Assembly (NCBI RefSeq): GCF_048544455.1
Contig: NC_133532.1
Coordinates: 14,634,948 to 14,698,947, forward strand
DNA from: Silene latifolia
Lineage: Eukaryota; Streptophyta; Magnoliopsida; Caryophyllales; Caryophyllaceae
Length of the DNA stretch: 64,000 nt
Direction: 5' to 3'
Shown piece by piece: positions 24,324-34,717 of the stretch. The notes below the pieces were generated by a model. That model was not told the origin of the DNA and did no database searches. It saw nothing but the letters and a program-made list of their open reading frames with translations. Position 1 is the first letter of the stretch. Each line of letters begins with the position of its first letter. The translations under genes and the position numbers were made by a program.

Positions 24324-27300
24324 TCACATATCACCCAATAAACCAATTTCCAACCGAAGTTTTACGAATTGTTCTCTTTCAAGCGGTTTTGTAAAAATGT
24401 CGGCTATTTGATTTTCCATTCTACAAAAGCTAAGACAAATATTTCCCATTTCAACTTGATCGCGTAAAAAATGATGTCTTATGTCAATATGTTTAGTTCG
24501 AGAATGTTGTATTGGATTTTTCGAGATGTTAATTGCGCTTATATTATCACAAAATATGGGAGTGGTTTCGAAAATAAGACCGTAATCACGCAATTGTTGT
24601 CGCACCCAAAGAATTTGAGCACAACAAAGAGCGGCACTTACATACTCACTTTCGGCCGTGGATAGAGCAACGGTATTTTGCTTCTTGGATGCCCATGAAA
24701 TGAGACACGGTCCTAAGAACGTAGCAATACCCGATGTGCTTTTCCTATCCAACGAGCTCCCCGCATAATCCGCATCCGAAAATCCTACAAGATCAATGTC
24801 ATAATGAGTTGGGTACCAAAGATATAGACTTTGTGTTCCAATCAAATACCTAAAAATCCGTTTGACGGCTTTGAAATGTGATTCCTTAGGATTTGATTGG
24901 AAAAGAGCACATACACACACACACTAAATTGTATGTCGGGTCGACTAGCGGTTAAATAAAGTAATGAACCGATACCTCGATACACCTTTTCACTAACACT
25001 CTTACCATTTTCGTCTTTGTCAAGGTTGTGTTTAGAAACCATTGGTGTAGCATAAGGTGTAGCATTAGTCAACCCAAACTTACTTAGCATTTCCTTCAAA
25101 TACTTTTGTTGATGGATCATTGTTCCTTTCTCATTTTGTTTGATTTGAAGACCAAGGAAAAATCCAAGTTCTCCCATCATGCTCATTTCAAATTCAGAAG
25201 TCATTAGATCCAAAAAGTATTTATAAAGGACGTCATTTGTTGCACCAAAAATAATGTCATCGACATATACTTGCACAAGCAACAGTTCATCGCACTGTGA
25301 CTTGATAAACAATGTTTTATCAACCGAACCACGTAAAAAATCATTTTCCAATAGAAACTTTGAAAGTCTATCATACCAAGCTCTGGGAGCCTGTTTTAAA
25401 CCATAAAGTGCTTTATCAAGTTTGAAAACGTGGTTGGGAAACTCATTGTTTATAAAGCCCGGTGGTTGTTCGACAAAAACTTCTTCTTCAAGATATCCAT
25501 TTAAGAAAGCGGTTTTGACATCCATTTGAAAAAGTTTTATGCCGATATGAGATGCAAAAGTTATAAGCATACGTATGGCTTCAAGCCTAGCTACCGGTGC
25601 AAAGGTTTCATCGCAATCAATCCCCTCTTGTTGATTAAACCCTTATACCACTCGTCTAGCTTTATTCCTTACGATTTCTCCAACATCATCGAGCTTATTG
25701 CGATAGACCCATCTCGTACCAATTACAGTACGTTGAGATGGTCTAGGGACCAGATGCCATACCTTGTTCCTCTCAAATTGCTCCAATTCTTCTTGCATAG
25801 CCGTGACCCAATATTCGTCGGTTAATGCCATTATGATATTAATGGGTTCAATTTGTGATATGAATGCTTCAAAAGCACAGTGGTTTTGGAGTGATGATCT
25901 GGTTTTGATTCCATAGGTAAGGTCAATGGTTAGATTTGATAAAGGATGGGAACCTTGATGCTTCCATTTCTTTGGAACAAGTGTGTTAGAGGCCTCGTTT
26001 GTTTCGTTTGGTTCTGATGCAACAGTTGATGTGACTGTTGCATAGGGAATATTTTGTGAAGGTGTTTGTGGATTAGTTTCAGTTTGAGGGGGTTGCTCAC
26101 TTGCTTCTTCATTAGTTTCTGTTTGAGAAGGTTGCTCACTTGCATCCTCATTCCCCCTGAATGAGCTAGCTCCACCATGAGATGAGGGAGGGTTAGTTCC
26201 CCCTGAATTTTGGCCAGCCTCCTCAAGCAACAGTGGCTCCAACTGTTGCTCAACCACTTCCACTACTTGATCCATGTCATGTAGTATCATTCCAATTTCA
26301 AAGTCATCATCTTCCTCATCATCCTCTTCATCATTAACCTGTGTATTTGAAACAAAGAGACTAGATTCGTCAAATATTACATGAACGCTTTCCTCCATTT
26401 TCATGGTTCTCTTGTTATACACTTTGTAAGCTTTACTATGGTCGGAATAACCAACAAAAACACCTTCATCACTACGAGCATTAAATTTGCCTAGGTTGTC
26501 TTTTCCATTATTGTGCACAAAGCATTTACTACCAAAGCATTTTAAATGTGAGATGTTAGGTTTTCTTCATCGTAGTAATTCATAAGGGGTTTTCTCAATG
26601 ATTTTTCTAATCATGACACGATTATAGATATAACAAGATGTGTTAACGGCTTCTGCCCAAAAGTTTCTTGGCACTTTAGAGCTAATGAGCATGGTCCTAG
26701 CCATATTTTCAAGAGTTCGGTTCATTCGCTCCACAACCCCATTTTGTTGAGGGGTTCTTGCGGCCGAAAATTTATGGCTAATACCATGTTCATTACAATA
26801 AGACTCAAATGACAAATTCTCAAATTCGGTTCCATGGTCGGATCTCAAAGAGACAAGTTTATAACCAAATTTGTTTTGGACCTTTTTAACCCAAATTAAG
26901 AATTCGTCAAAAGTTTGATCTTTAGAACTTAAGAAAAGAAGCCACACATATCTTGTAAAGTCATCTACAATGACACAAATGTAGCGACTTCCACCTCTAC
27001 TAACAACATGCATTGGTCCACATAAGTCTATGTGAATAAGTTCAAGAGGTAAGGAAGTGCTAACAACATTTTTGGATTTAAAGGAGCATTTTACTTGTTT
27101 ACCTTTAACACAATCGTCACAAAGTGATTTAAACTCAAATTTGATGTTAGGAATGCCATCTACTAGATCAAGTCTTTTGAGGGTATTAAGTGTTTTAGCA
27201 TTAACATGACCAAGTCGTTTATGCCAAAGCCAAGGGTCATTCTTTTGAACACTCATGCATGATAATGTTTGACCCGACAATGAAAATAGGTTAGTCATGT

Positions 27301-27655
27301 AAACATCCTTGACACGTTTTCCTTCAAGAATAAGTTTTCTAGTCTTTCCATCAATTATTCTACATTCACTAGCAAGAAATTCAACGATGTTACCTCGATC
27401 ACACAATTGTGATATGCTTAAAAGATTGTGTTTCAAACCTTTGACAAGCAACACTTTGTCGACACATAGTGACTTTGACTTACCAACTTTTCCAATACCA
27501 ATGATTTCACCTCGTTTGTTGTCACCAAAAGTCACCATGCCACCATCGTAGGCTTCTAGCGAAAGGAATTGGCTTTCATCTCCCGTCATGTGACGAGAGC
27601 ATCCATTGTCTAAATACCAATTGCTGCTGCCTCACTCGCTAATGCCTATAAGAAA
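24324..27655 (-). pseudogene. copia pol: protease, integrase, reverse transcriptase, RNase H, broken
   Basis: Domains on minus, in order: protease-like WYLDNGCSRHMTGD just left of 27610, with DNG where the family has DSG or DTG; integrase with HKRLGHVNAKTL and CDDC plus VDDFTRYVW and GTEFEN (about 27200-26570); linker; RT with FQMDVKTAFLNG, YGLKQAPRAWYDRL and YVDDIIFG (about 25550-25240); RNase H with FSDADYAG and CDNISAI (24790-24330). Lesions: in-frame TGA at about 27627 and 26567, TAA at 25643, and a frameshift near 24910-24925 at a short (CA)n run. The ORF ends at 24324. Confidence 0.9.
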
Positions 27656-29908
27656 TCAAACGTTTAGTTTAGGAACCCAAACAAGCTTGGGTTCCTTCTT
27701 GACAACGACTTTCTTGACTTTTTCCTTTTTAATCCAAATTTGTTTAGCCACTTTAGTACTTCTTTCTAAGTCAAGGACTCTCTTTTCGCAACCATTAAAT
27801 TCATGACCAGTTTTACCACAGTAGTTGCAAATGATGTACTCGGGAAGACCATCATACTTTCTTCTTCGAAAATCAGTTTTGCTTGGGTCATGGTTTCGAG
27901 TGCAACAGTGCGTGTGACTGTTGCATTTGAAACCAAGTCCAGCATTATTTGCACGGTTTTTATATTCTTGTGATTGTTTTAGAAGAAATTCCAAAACATT
28001 CTGACTTCCTTCCCATTTTAAGTAAAACATCTTAGCTTCATCTAGCTCTTTGGTTAATGTTTCAATTTTAGCAAGATGATTAAGATTTAGTTGACCTACT
28101 TTGTCGAAAGCGTGTTTAGCATGTCTTACTTCATCACTTAGCAATAAGCCAATCTGCTCAAGTTGCTTGTTATCTCTTTTACTCAAAGTGAGGTCAGCTA
28201 GCAGAGAGTCACGCTCATTAGTTAATGAAGACACATCTTTTGTGAGAGTCTCTATTTCCTTTTTAGACTCAGATGCAACAGTTGCATCATCTGTTGCATG
28301 GGTTTGTTCAGCCTTTTTCAGAGTTTCAATTTGAACAAGAAGGTCATCGTTTGATTTTTGCACTCGATCTAAAGCACTTTTAACATGACTTGACTCGTCG
28401 TTCAACATTTCAGCAATTTTGACAAGATCATCTTTTTGACTTTCACATGTTGCTAGATCAATCAAGAGTTGGTCACGTTCTTTGGTTAGTGAGGACACAG
28501 ATGCAACAGTGCAGTGCTCTGTTGCATGCGTTTCATCGACCCTTTTAGCTAGAAACAGATTCTGTTTTCGAAACTTTTTAATCTCTTTTTCAAGACTCAA
28601 TGATGAACTAGGTTGATCAACTTCATTTAGACACTCTTTTAAATTGACATTTTCTTCAGCTATGTCCTCAATTTCATTTTGCATAACTTCTAGTTTATTA
28701 TTTTGGACACGACACTTATCAATAAATTGGTCTAAAAGAAGACAAACTTTATCTTTGGAGAAAGATCGAACCTTTTTCTTGAGATTATTTACCTCATTTT
28801 TTAATCGAGTCGAATCAACTGAGTGAGCCATAAGACATTTGACGTATTCTTTTTTTGATGACTTTGGAACATCTTTATTGAGATGAGAAGAAAGGCACAA
28901 TTTGGCATCTAATTCTTCCTCAAGGACATCGTCCTCCTCGGAATCAAACATTCCCCAAATAGCCGACATCACTTTGCTTTTGTATTCTCTTTTGGCAAAG
29001 TCACGTTTTTCCTTAGATTTGATGTCATTCCACTTTGGACATTCTTTGATTTGGTGACCATTGTCACCACATTTAAAGCAACCAATTGTGGAACTTGACC
29101 TTTTCTTTGGAAAACGTCGTTTGCTAGTATTTTTGTTATACCTTTGAGAGTTTCGACCATTAATCATTCCAATAATATTTTTAGTGAACATTGCAAACTC
29201 GTCATCTCCATCCTCCTCATCACTTGAGAGAGCATTGAGAGCGAGCCCTTTCCCTTTAGAGCTTTCACTAGAACGCTTCATGAGGGTTAGCTCATGAGCC
29301 ATGAGTGAGCCCATTAGTTCATTAAGGGTGAGGAGTGATAGGTCTTTAGCTTCCTCGATAGCCGTAACCTTCGGTTGCCACTTTTCAGTTAAGCTACGAA
29401 GGATTTTACGGACTAAGTCCTCGGATTCAAAGTTTCTACCTAGACTCTTGAGGTCATTGACAATACTAGAAAAACGAGAAGACAAACTATTAATTGACTC
29501 ATCTCTTGTCATGTTGAACATCTCATATTGTTGCATGAGAAGATCAACACGATACTTTTTAACTTGTGACGTTCCCTCATAAGCAAGGCTTAGGGTGTCC
29601 CAAATTTCTTTGGCCGTGGTACAACCGGAGATCCGGTTAATCTCTTGTTCACCAATGCCATATTGAAGAATGGACATGGCTTTAGAGTTCTTTTCGACCT
29701 TTCTATAATCAGCCTCAACATATTTATCCTCGTCTTTAGGGACACTAGTACCATCGGTATTAGTGACCGTGATATCGAGGGGACCCTTTTGAATGATCTT
29801 CCAACATTCATAGTCCGCACTTTTGACATAGTGCTCCATGCGGTGTTTCCACCAGGCATAGTTTTCTCCCTTAAAGATGGGATACTTAGTGTGTTTTGAA
29901 TCGTCCAT
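27656..29908 (-). CDS. gag: copia gag, 750 aa, two zinc knuckles and a long coiled coil
   Basis: The ATG at 29908 lies 47 bp inside the PBS and opens a UBN2/retrotran_gag domain (residues about 1-215; YPIFKGENYAWW, ELMGSLMAHE). A CCHC knuckle CFKCGDNGHQIKEC (277-290) follows. Residues about 360-650 are charged heptad-like coiled coil with two related blocks. Both blocks contain LTKERDQLL- or LTNERDSLL-type phrases and start with ATEHCTVAS or ATDDATVAS, encoded by two of the dispersed palindromes. A second knuckle CNYCGKTGHEFNGC lies at 694-707. The frame is open to a TGA at 27656, and pol continues in the same frame after it. Gag forms the particle that packages element RNA. Confidence 0.9.
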   Translation of the reverse strand: MDDSKHTKYPIFKGENYAWWKHRMEHYVKSADYECWKIIQKGPLDITVTNTDGTSVPKDEDKYVEADYRKVEKNSKAMSILQYGIGEQEINRISGCTTAKEIWDTLSLAYEGTSQVKKYRVDLLMQQYEMFNMTRDESINSLSSRFSSIVNDLKSLGRNFESEDLVRKILRSLTEKWQPKVTAIEEAKDLSLLTLNELMGSLMAHELTLMKRSSESSKGKGLALNALSSDEEDGDDEFAMFTKNIIGMINGRNSQRYNKNTSKRRFPKKRSSSTIGCFKCGDNGHQIKECPKWNDIKSKEKRDFAKREYKSKVMSAIWGMFDSEEDDVLEEELDAKLCLSSHLNKDVPKSSKKEYVKCLMAHSVDSTRLKNEVNNLKKKVRSFSKDKVCLLLDQFIDKCRVQNNKLEVMQNEIEDIAEENVNLKECLNEVDQPSSSLSLEKEIKKFRKQNLFLAKRVDETHATEHCTVASVSSLTKERDQLLIDLATCESQKDDLVKIAEMLNDESSHVKSALDRVQKSNDDLLVQIETLKKAEQTHATDDATVASESKKEIETLTKDVSSLTNERDSLLADLTLSKRDNKQLEQIGLLLSDEVRHAKHAFDKVGQLNLNHLAKIETLTKELDEAKMFYLKWEGSQNVLEFLLKQSQEYKNRANNAGLGFKCNSHTHCCTRNHDPSKTDFRRRKYDGLPEYIICNYCGKTGHEFNGCEKRVLDLERSTKVAKQIWIKKEKVKKVVVKKEPKLVWVPKLNV

Positions 29909-29954
29909 AACTATAAGATCAACTCTTTGGATTTAACCAATATCAAGAGCACGA

Positions 29955-29967
29955 GGCTCTGATACCA
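29955..29967 (-). promoter_or_regulatory. Primer binding site (tRNA-Met initiator)
   Basis: Two nt after the 5' LTR, minus-strand TGGTATCAGAGCC is the classical plant copia PBS, complementary to the 3' end of initiator tRNA-Met. This fixes the minus orientation of the element. Confidence 0.95.
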
Positions 29968-29969
29968 AT

Positions 29970-31315
29970 TGAAGAGTTAAGAACGATTAACACCTAAGAG
30001 GGGGAGGAGGTGAATTAGGTGTACCTTTTAAAAAAAATTCTCCTTTACTTGGTTAGAGACTAACACAAGTAAGAGCTATTAAGTACAAACTTGAGAAATT
30101 TAATGAATTGTAAGTTCACAAGAGGTACAAAGCAGTCTATGCAATAAAGATGAGTGATCACTGTTGCACAAAGATCGGCAAATGAGATTGATGAATAAAA
30201 GTAGAATGATAAAAGAACGTAAAAGTAAATAAACAAACAAAAAGATGTTTAAAAAATTGGTTCAACTCCTACTCCGGAGCCTACGTCCAACCGTTATTTT
30301 ATTGCTTGTTTAGAAATTTACTCAAACTTAACTAAACCATTACAATGAAAATAAATCGTCAACCTACTCCGGTTGCAATTGCTTGAAACTACTCCGCTTC
30401 AAGACTTTCTCTTGTTCAAAGCTACTCCGCTTCAAGACTTAAGTTCTATCTCAACGGTTTACAGAGTCAGAATCTCAGTGGTTCACTTAAGAACATGGAG
30501 ATTACAATTAAGACCTAAACACGAAAATCGTGGAACACACTCTTTAAGCAACAGTGCAGCAGACTGATACATGGAGATATTTCAGTACTTTTGAAGACTT
30601 TAAGACTTAAAACGTTTTTGCAAATACTTAAAGAAAAACAGAAGTTTTTGACTCTGAAATGCTTTGCAAAGATTACTCAATAAAGTGCTCTTAAAAGTCT
30701 TGGTTTTGAATGAGGTAGAGAGCTCCTTATATAGGCAAGGAACAAGCACCTAAGAGTAGAAAAATTATTATAAAAATCTAAGCTTTGGAAATGATGAAAA
30801 CTTTTCATTATTTTAAAATGATTTTAAAGTAGTGCAACTGATATTATATCTATACAAAGATTTGATGATAAAGCAAAGGACATGGTTCCTTAAGTTAAGG
30901 AGGACAAAGTTCCCCTTTTAAGGAAAAGCATATGTACTTCTTTGAATCCAAAAGTTTAGATATTTTTCATATGATAACGCATGTTACTCTTATAATTTTG
31001 CTTAAAAGATTTCTGAAATGAAAATTGTAAATATTTGTAAGCTTGAAATTTTTCTTTGTAAAATTATCTCCATCGTTATATCAGATGCAACAGTGCATTG
31101 AACTGTTGCATGGTTCTGCTGTCACTTGACAAGTTGAGTATGTTACACGCCCTCGTTTACAACTTTTGAGTTAGGCTAGGGATATTCTTCGTCTTGATCA
31201 TTCTTGCATCATTTTGATGAGTAATTTTAAACTTCAAATGCTATTAACAATAACTAAGAAGCAAACCATTAAATGACAATGAAACTTGGCATCATCAACC
31301 AAGTGTGGTCTAACA
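29970..31315 (-). repeat. 5' LTR of the Sirevirus-like element
   Basis: Partner of 21643-22988, same length, ending CTAACA before the GTAGC duplication. It would carry promoter and polyadenylation signals for minus-strand transcription. A clean 10-7-10 palindrome sits at 31085-31111. Confidence 0.93.
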
Positions 31316-33769
31316 GTAGCCTTTGAGATGTTTCATTACATGAAGAATGCCCGCAGCAGGGGAGGGCATCTGGCACTAAAACTTGATATGGTTAAAGCTT
31401 ATGACAGAGTAGAATGAGTGTTTCTGAAGAAGGTGCTTTTAGCTATGGGGTTCGCTGGTCGATGGGTGAGAAATGTCATGCGGTGTGTTAGAACAGTGTC
31501 ATACGAAGTGTTGATCAATGGATCACCGTCTGAATCTTTTACCCCTACCAGAGGCATGCGTCAAGGTGGCCCTTTATCCCCATATTTGTTTATACTTTGC
31601 GCCGAGGTACTATCCAGCATGATTTTGAGGATGGGATTCGGGTGGCTAATCAGGCTCCGGTGGTTTCTCATTTGTTCTTCGCTGATGATAGCATTATTTT
31701 TGTGAAGGCAAGTGAGAACCAGGCACGGGTAGTAATGGATATTTTGAAGAAGTATGAGGGTGCGTCGGGGCAGCTGGTGAGTAAGGAGAAGATGACTGTT
31801 TCTTTCAGTAAAGGCACGGTGGCTTGGCGTCGAGAGAGAGTAGTGGGGATCTTGGGTGTACGGGAGGTTGCTGAGCATGATAAATATCTGGGTTTGCCTA
31901 CTGTGATAGGCCAGTCCAAGCAGGCACTTTCCAAAATTGTTCGTGATAGGTTAAATAGTAAATTGCAAGGGTGGCGCGGTAAATTATTTAGCAAAGCAGG
32001 TAGGGAAACTTTGATAAAGGCAGTTGCCCAGTCTATCCCTACTTATGGGATGAGTGTTTTTAAGTTACCGGCTAATTTTTGTGATGAGCTTCGCTCTATT
32101 GTCTCGAAATTTTGGTGGGGGTCAGCTAACGGTCGACGGAAGATTTCTTGGATATCTTGGGATATTATGTGCCGGTCGAAGGTTAGAGGGGGAATGGGGT
32201 TTCGTGACTTTGGTAAGTTCAATTTGGCGCTTTTGGTGAAGCAGGCGTGGAGGTTGGTGTGTAATGAAGGGAGTTTGATGGTGAGGGTGTTAAAGGGTAA
32301 GTATTTTCTGAATGGGTCTTTTATGGATGCATCGATAGGCAATAATCCAAGTTATACTTGAAGGAGTATTTATGAAGCTAAGTATGTGATGGGGCTGGCG
32401 TTGAGGAGGAGAGTTGGCAGTGGGGCGGATATTAGGATATGGCTAGACCCATGGATTCTAAATACCGAGTCTAGGTGTGTTATATCACCGCGTGGAGGTC
32501 TCGACTTGGAGATGAAGGTAGCGGATCTTATGGTAGGGGGGAGGGGGGGGGGGGGGGGGCTCGGTGGGACAGAGAAAAGGTGGAGACGATTTTTCTATCT
32601 TTTGAAGCGGAGAGGGTTTTGAATATTCGGTTGAGTGAGAATATTAGGGAGGATAGTTGGTGTTGGGATAAAGCAAGGGATGGGGAGTACTCGGTGAAGG
32701 AAGGGTATCGACTTTTGGCGGAGGACGATGGTGATGAGGGGGAGCAGTCCAATAATAGTATGAGTGGTTGGCTCTGGAAGCTGATATGGGGTGCCCCTGT
32801 ACTACCACGCATCAAGGCATTCATGTGGCAGATGTGTAGCGAGGCACTTCCGGTTAAAGCAGGTATAGCTGCTCGTATAAGTGGCTTTGATGGATCGTGT
32901 CCGCGATGCCATTTTCATACGGAGTCTTGTGTCCATGCTTTTAGAGATTGTGGGTGGAATGATGATATCTGGGACGAAGTCGAGATTGATGTGCTTAGGG
33001 GTACTAGTGATATGCGAGCTAGGGAGTGGGTTGAGGCGCTGCTTCGGGATATGGGGGAAGAGGAGAGGGTGCTTTTTATGACGTCGTGCTGGGTGATTTG
33101 GGAAAAGCGTAACAAAATGCTCTTTGATAATGGGTTGTGGGCGTGTGAGGACGTATTAAGGAGGATCAAGGACGTAATTTGTGAAATGCAGAGCATTAGT
33201 CAGGATGGTAAGGGAGTTGTACGGGAAAAGGGAGAGTGGGAAAGGCATACTGGCGGGTGGGTTAGACCGGATGGGGGGGGGGGGGGGTATGGAAGATAAA
33301 TGTCGATGCGGGCGTGAAGGAGGGACAGGGAGTGGGATTGGGTGCGGTGTGCCGAGATGGTGATGGAAGGGTTGCTTGGGCGGTGGTAGTTCAGTCTCGT
33401 GGCGATCAGGATGTGGCAACTGCAGAAACACAGGCTATATACCTCGGGCTAAAGGAGGCTATGCGTCTGGGTTTGAACAAGATAATTATTGAGAGCGATT
33501 GTCTTAATGTGGTGACGGATTTGCTGAAGCGGAAGACAGGCCGAAGCGACATTTTCCTAATTTACGATGATATTTTTAGATTAAGTTGTTTATTTGAGTC
33601 TGTTTTATTTACATATACTAATAGGAAGTTTAATAAGTTGGCTCACACAATAGCTCATGCTATGCCATGGTCCATAGGTAGGCGTTTTTGGACGGATGAT
33701 TTACCACTGTCTTTTGTTGATGTTGCGTCTCAGGATTTATTAAATAATACTCCCTCCCATTCAAAATAA
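31316..33769 (+). pseudogene. LINE ORF2, 3' part: reverse transcriptase, zf-RVT and RNase H, broken
   Basis: Reading resumes after the copia insertion with AFEMFHYMKNARSRG, then LKLDMVKAYDRVE followed by a TGA at 31415. RT palm FFADDSIIF is near 31676 after a frameshift. A zinc-binding zf-RVT segment (SCPRCHFHTESC, about 32900) and an RNase H domain (VDAGVKEG, AETQAIYLGLKEA, IIESDCLNV; 33301-33700) follow. G-runs of 17 (32543-32559) and 15 (33273-33287) coincide with frame breaks. The enzyme would copy LINE RNA at the nick. Confidence 0.85.
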
Positions 33770-33967
33770 ACCTCCCTATTTCCTTTTCCGTCTATTCACA
33801 ATAACCTCCCTATTTCCTTTTTTGGTAAGTGTTTGTGTGGTCCAAATTTAATTGTATGGTGGGGTAGTGTATTTGTGTGGTTGAAATTTAATTATATGGT
33901 GGGGTAGTGTGTTTCCTTAATATTTGTGCCAAAATAAAATGGGAGGTTTATTATGAATGAGAGGGAG
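33750..33967. mobile_element. Stowaway (Tc1/mariner) MITE in the LINE 3' end
   Basis: The 218-bp element has termini CTCCCTCCCATTCAAAATAA and, inverted, CTCCCTCTCATTCATAATAA, flanked by TA. The LINE tail (gattaaccgttgagg plus poly(A)) resumes after it, so it landed in the LINE 3' UTR. Confidence 0.9.
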
Positions 33968-34024
33968 TATATGATTAACCGTTGAGGTTGTTTCAAAAAA
34001 AAAAAAAAAAAATAGTCAAATAAG

Positions 34025-34717
34025 ATAGATGAGATAGAAGTAGAATGTCAACAAAAAAAAACTTGTCCCATTTTTATATCTGATTGAGGCCCTATTTAAC
34101 CTAGTTTTAATTTTACAGCATGCATGCATGCAAATAAAAATTCGTCTTGAGTTATATTAATCTGTTTCAATGTACCATTAACTATACGCCTTGAGTCGTC
34201 TTTGGTTAAGGCTTATGACATACGAACGAATGCCAAATTGTTTATGCTTCATTGTCTCCATTTAGTAAAGCAATATGAATACTATTTTTTTGTACTTCCA
34301 TTAAAATGAAACTTTTAGTTAATTAATTACTTAATTCAAAACAATATTGTCTCAAGTATAGTTTTTTAGTGGCCAAGGTCAAACAAATACGGAAAAAAAA
34401 ACTAAAATATGATAATTTGTTAATTGTAGCATCCTATTATAATTCTGATTCCCTAATTCTTGGAGAAATTAAATTGGTAAATTAATGTTAGGCTAAACTA
34501 AAAGATAGCAATAGATAATACTAAATATAAACGAATTAACAATTATTCCTTATGAAATTAGATAAACAAAAACAAAAACAAAATCAATATAAATTCCGAA
34601 TAATTCAACAATAAATCAGATCTTGAATTTAAAAAAAAAATAAAAATAAAAAAAAAGTTGGTCTTGTAATATAGACCTAAACAACCCTGGAGCAAAGAGT
34701 TGCAAGGTCACACAATA
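34025..34717. other. Upstream region of the polygalacturonase gene
   Basis: AT-rich, no ORF. A GCATGCATGCATGC run at about 34119-34132 contains RY-type CATGCATG motifs. No clear TATA box was chosen. Confidence 0.5.

Larger units (their letters stand above)
22218..31111. repeat. Dispersed 10-7-10 interrupted palindromes of the copia element
   Basis: Ten-base arms ATGCAACAGT and ACTGTTGCAT (or 9/10 variants) always flank exactly 7 nt. Sites: 22758-22784 and its LTR twin 31085-31111; 23553-23579; 26017-26043; 26226-26250 (9-bp arms, AGCAACAGT); 27901-27925; 28273-28299; 28501-28527. Weaker forms are at 22218-22243, its twin 30547-30572, and 25278-25302. The 7-nt spacers are all different (gcattga, tgatgtg, ggctcca, gcgtgtg, tgcatca, gcagtgc). 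They occur in LTR, gag, the integrase-RT linker and the 3' region. Confidence 0.9.
21643..31315 (-). mobile_element. Sirevirus-like Ty1/copia LTR retrotransposon
   Basis: Two 1346-bp LTRs (TG...CA) bound the element. A 5-bp duplication GTAGC (21638-21642 and 31316-31320) marks insertion into LINE ORF2. Coding is on minus: 5' LTR at right, then PBS, long gag, pol in the order protease-integrase-RT-RNase H, a 1.3-kb 3' region, PPT and 3' LTR. The copia order, 9.7-kb size, large coiled-coil gag and several G-rich PPT-like tracts fit the Sirevirus branch; the branch call is inference. Pol has several lesions, so it is not autonomous. Confidence 0.92.
18338..34007 (+). mobile_element. L1-type LINE, near full length, split by a copia element and a Stowaway
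   Basis: The target duplication 'aaaaatagtcaaataag' occurs at 18321-18337 and again after a poly(A) tail at 34008-34024. That fixes both ends and the + orientation. Removing the copia insert (21643-31315) and the Stowaway leaves about 5.8 kb, with ORF1 and ORF2 in L1 order and a C-terminal RNase H domain, as in plant L1 elements. Both ORFs carry stops or frameshifts, so the element is dead. Confidence 0.93.

Noticed and set aside
25278-25302. Palindrome-like AGCAACAGT-N7-ACTGTGACT near the RT YVDD box as a full member of the 10-7-10 set
   Set aside because: Geometry fits but one arm is degraded and the encoded residues are conserved in copia RT, so it may be chance. It is listed only as a weak site.
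31561-33431. Minus-strand ORFs opposite the LINE RT and RNase H region
   Set aside because: The + strand carries recognisable RT, zf-RVT and RNase H motifs; the opposite frames are Ser/His/Pro-rich shadows.
34119-34132. GCATGCATGCATGC as a functional RY seed-type promoter element
   Set aside because: A short GCAT microsatellite in AT-rich DNA about 590 bp from the ATG; no supporting context.
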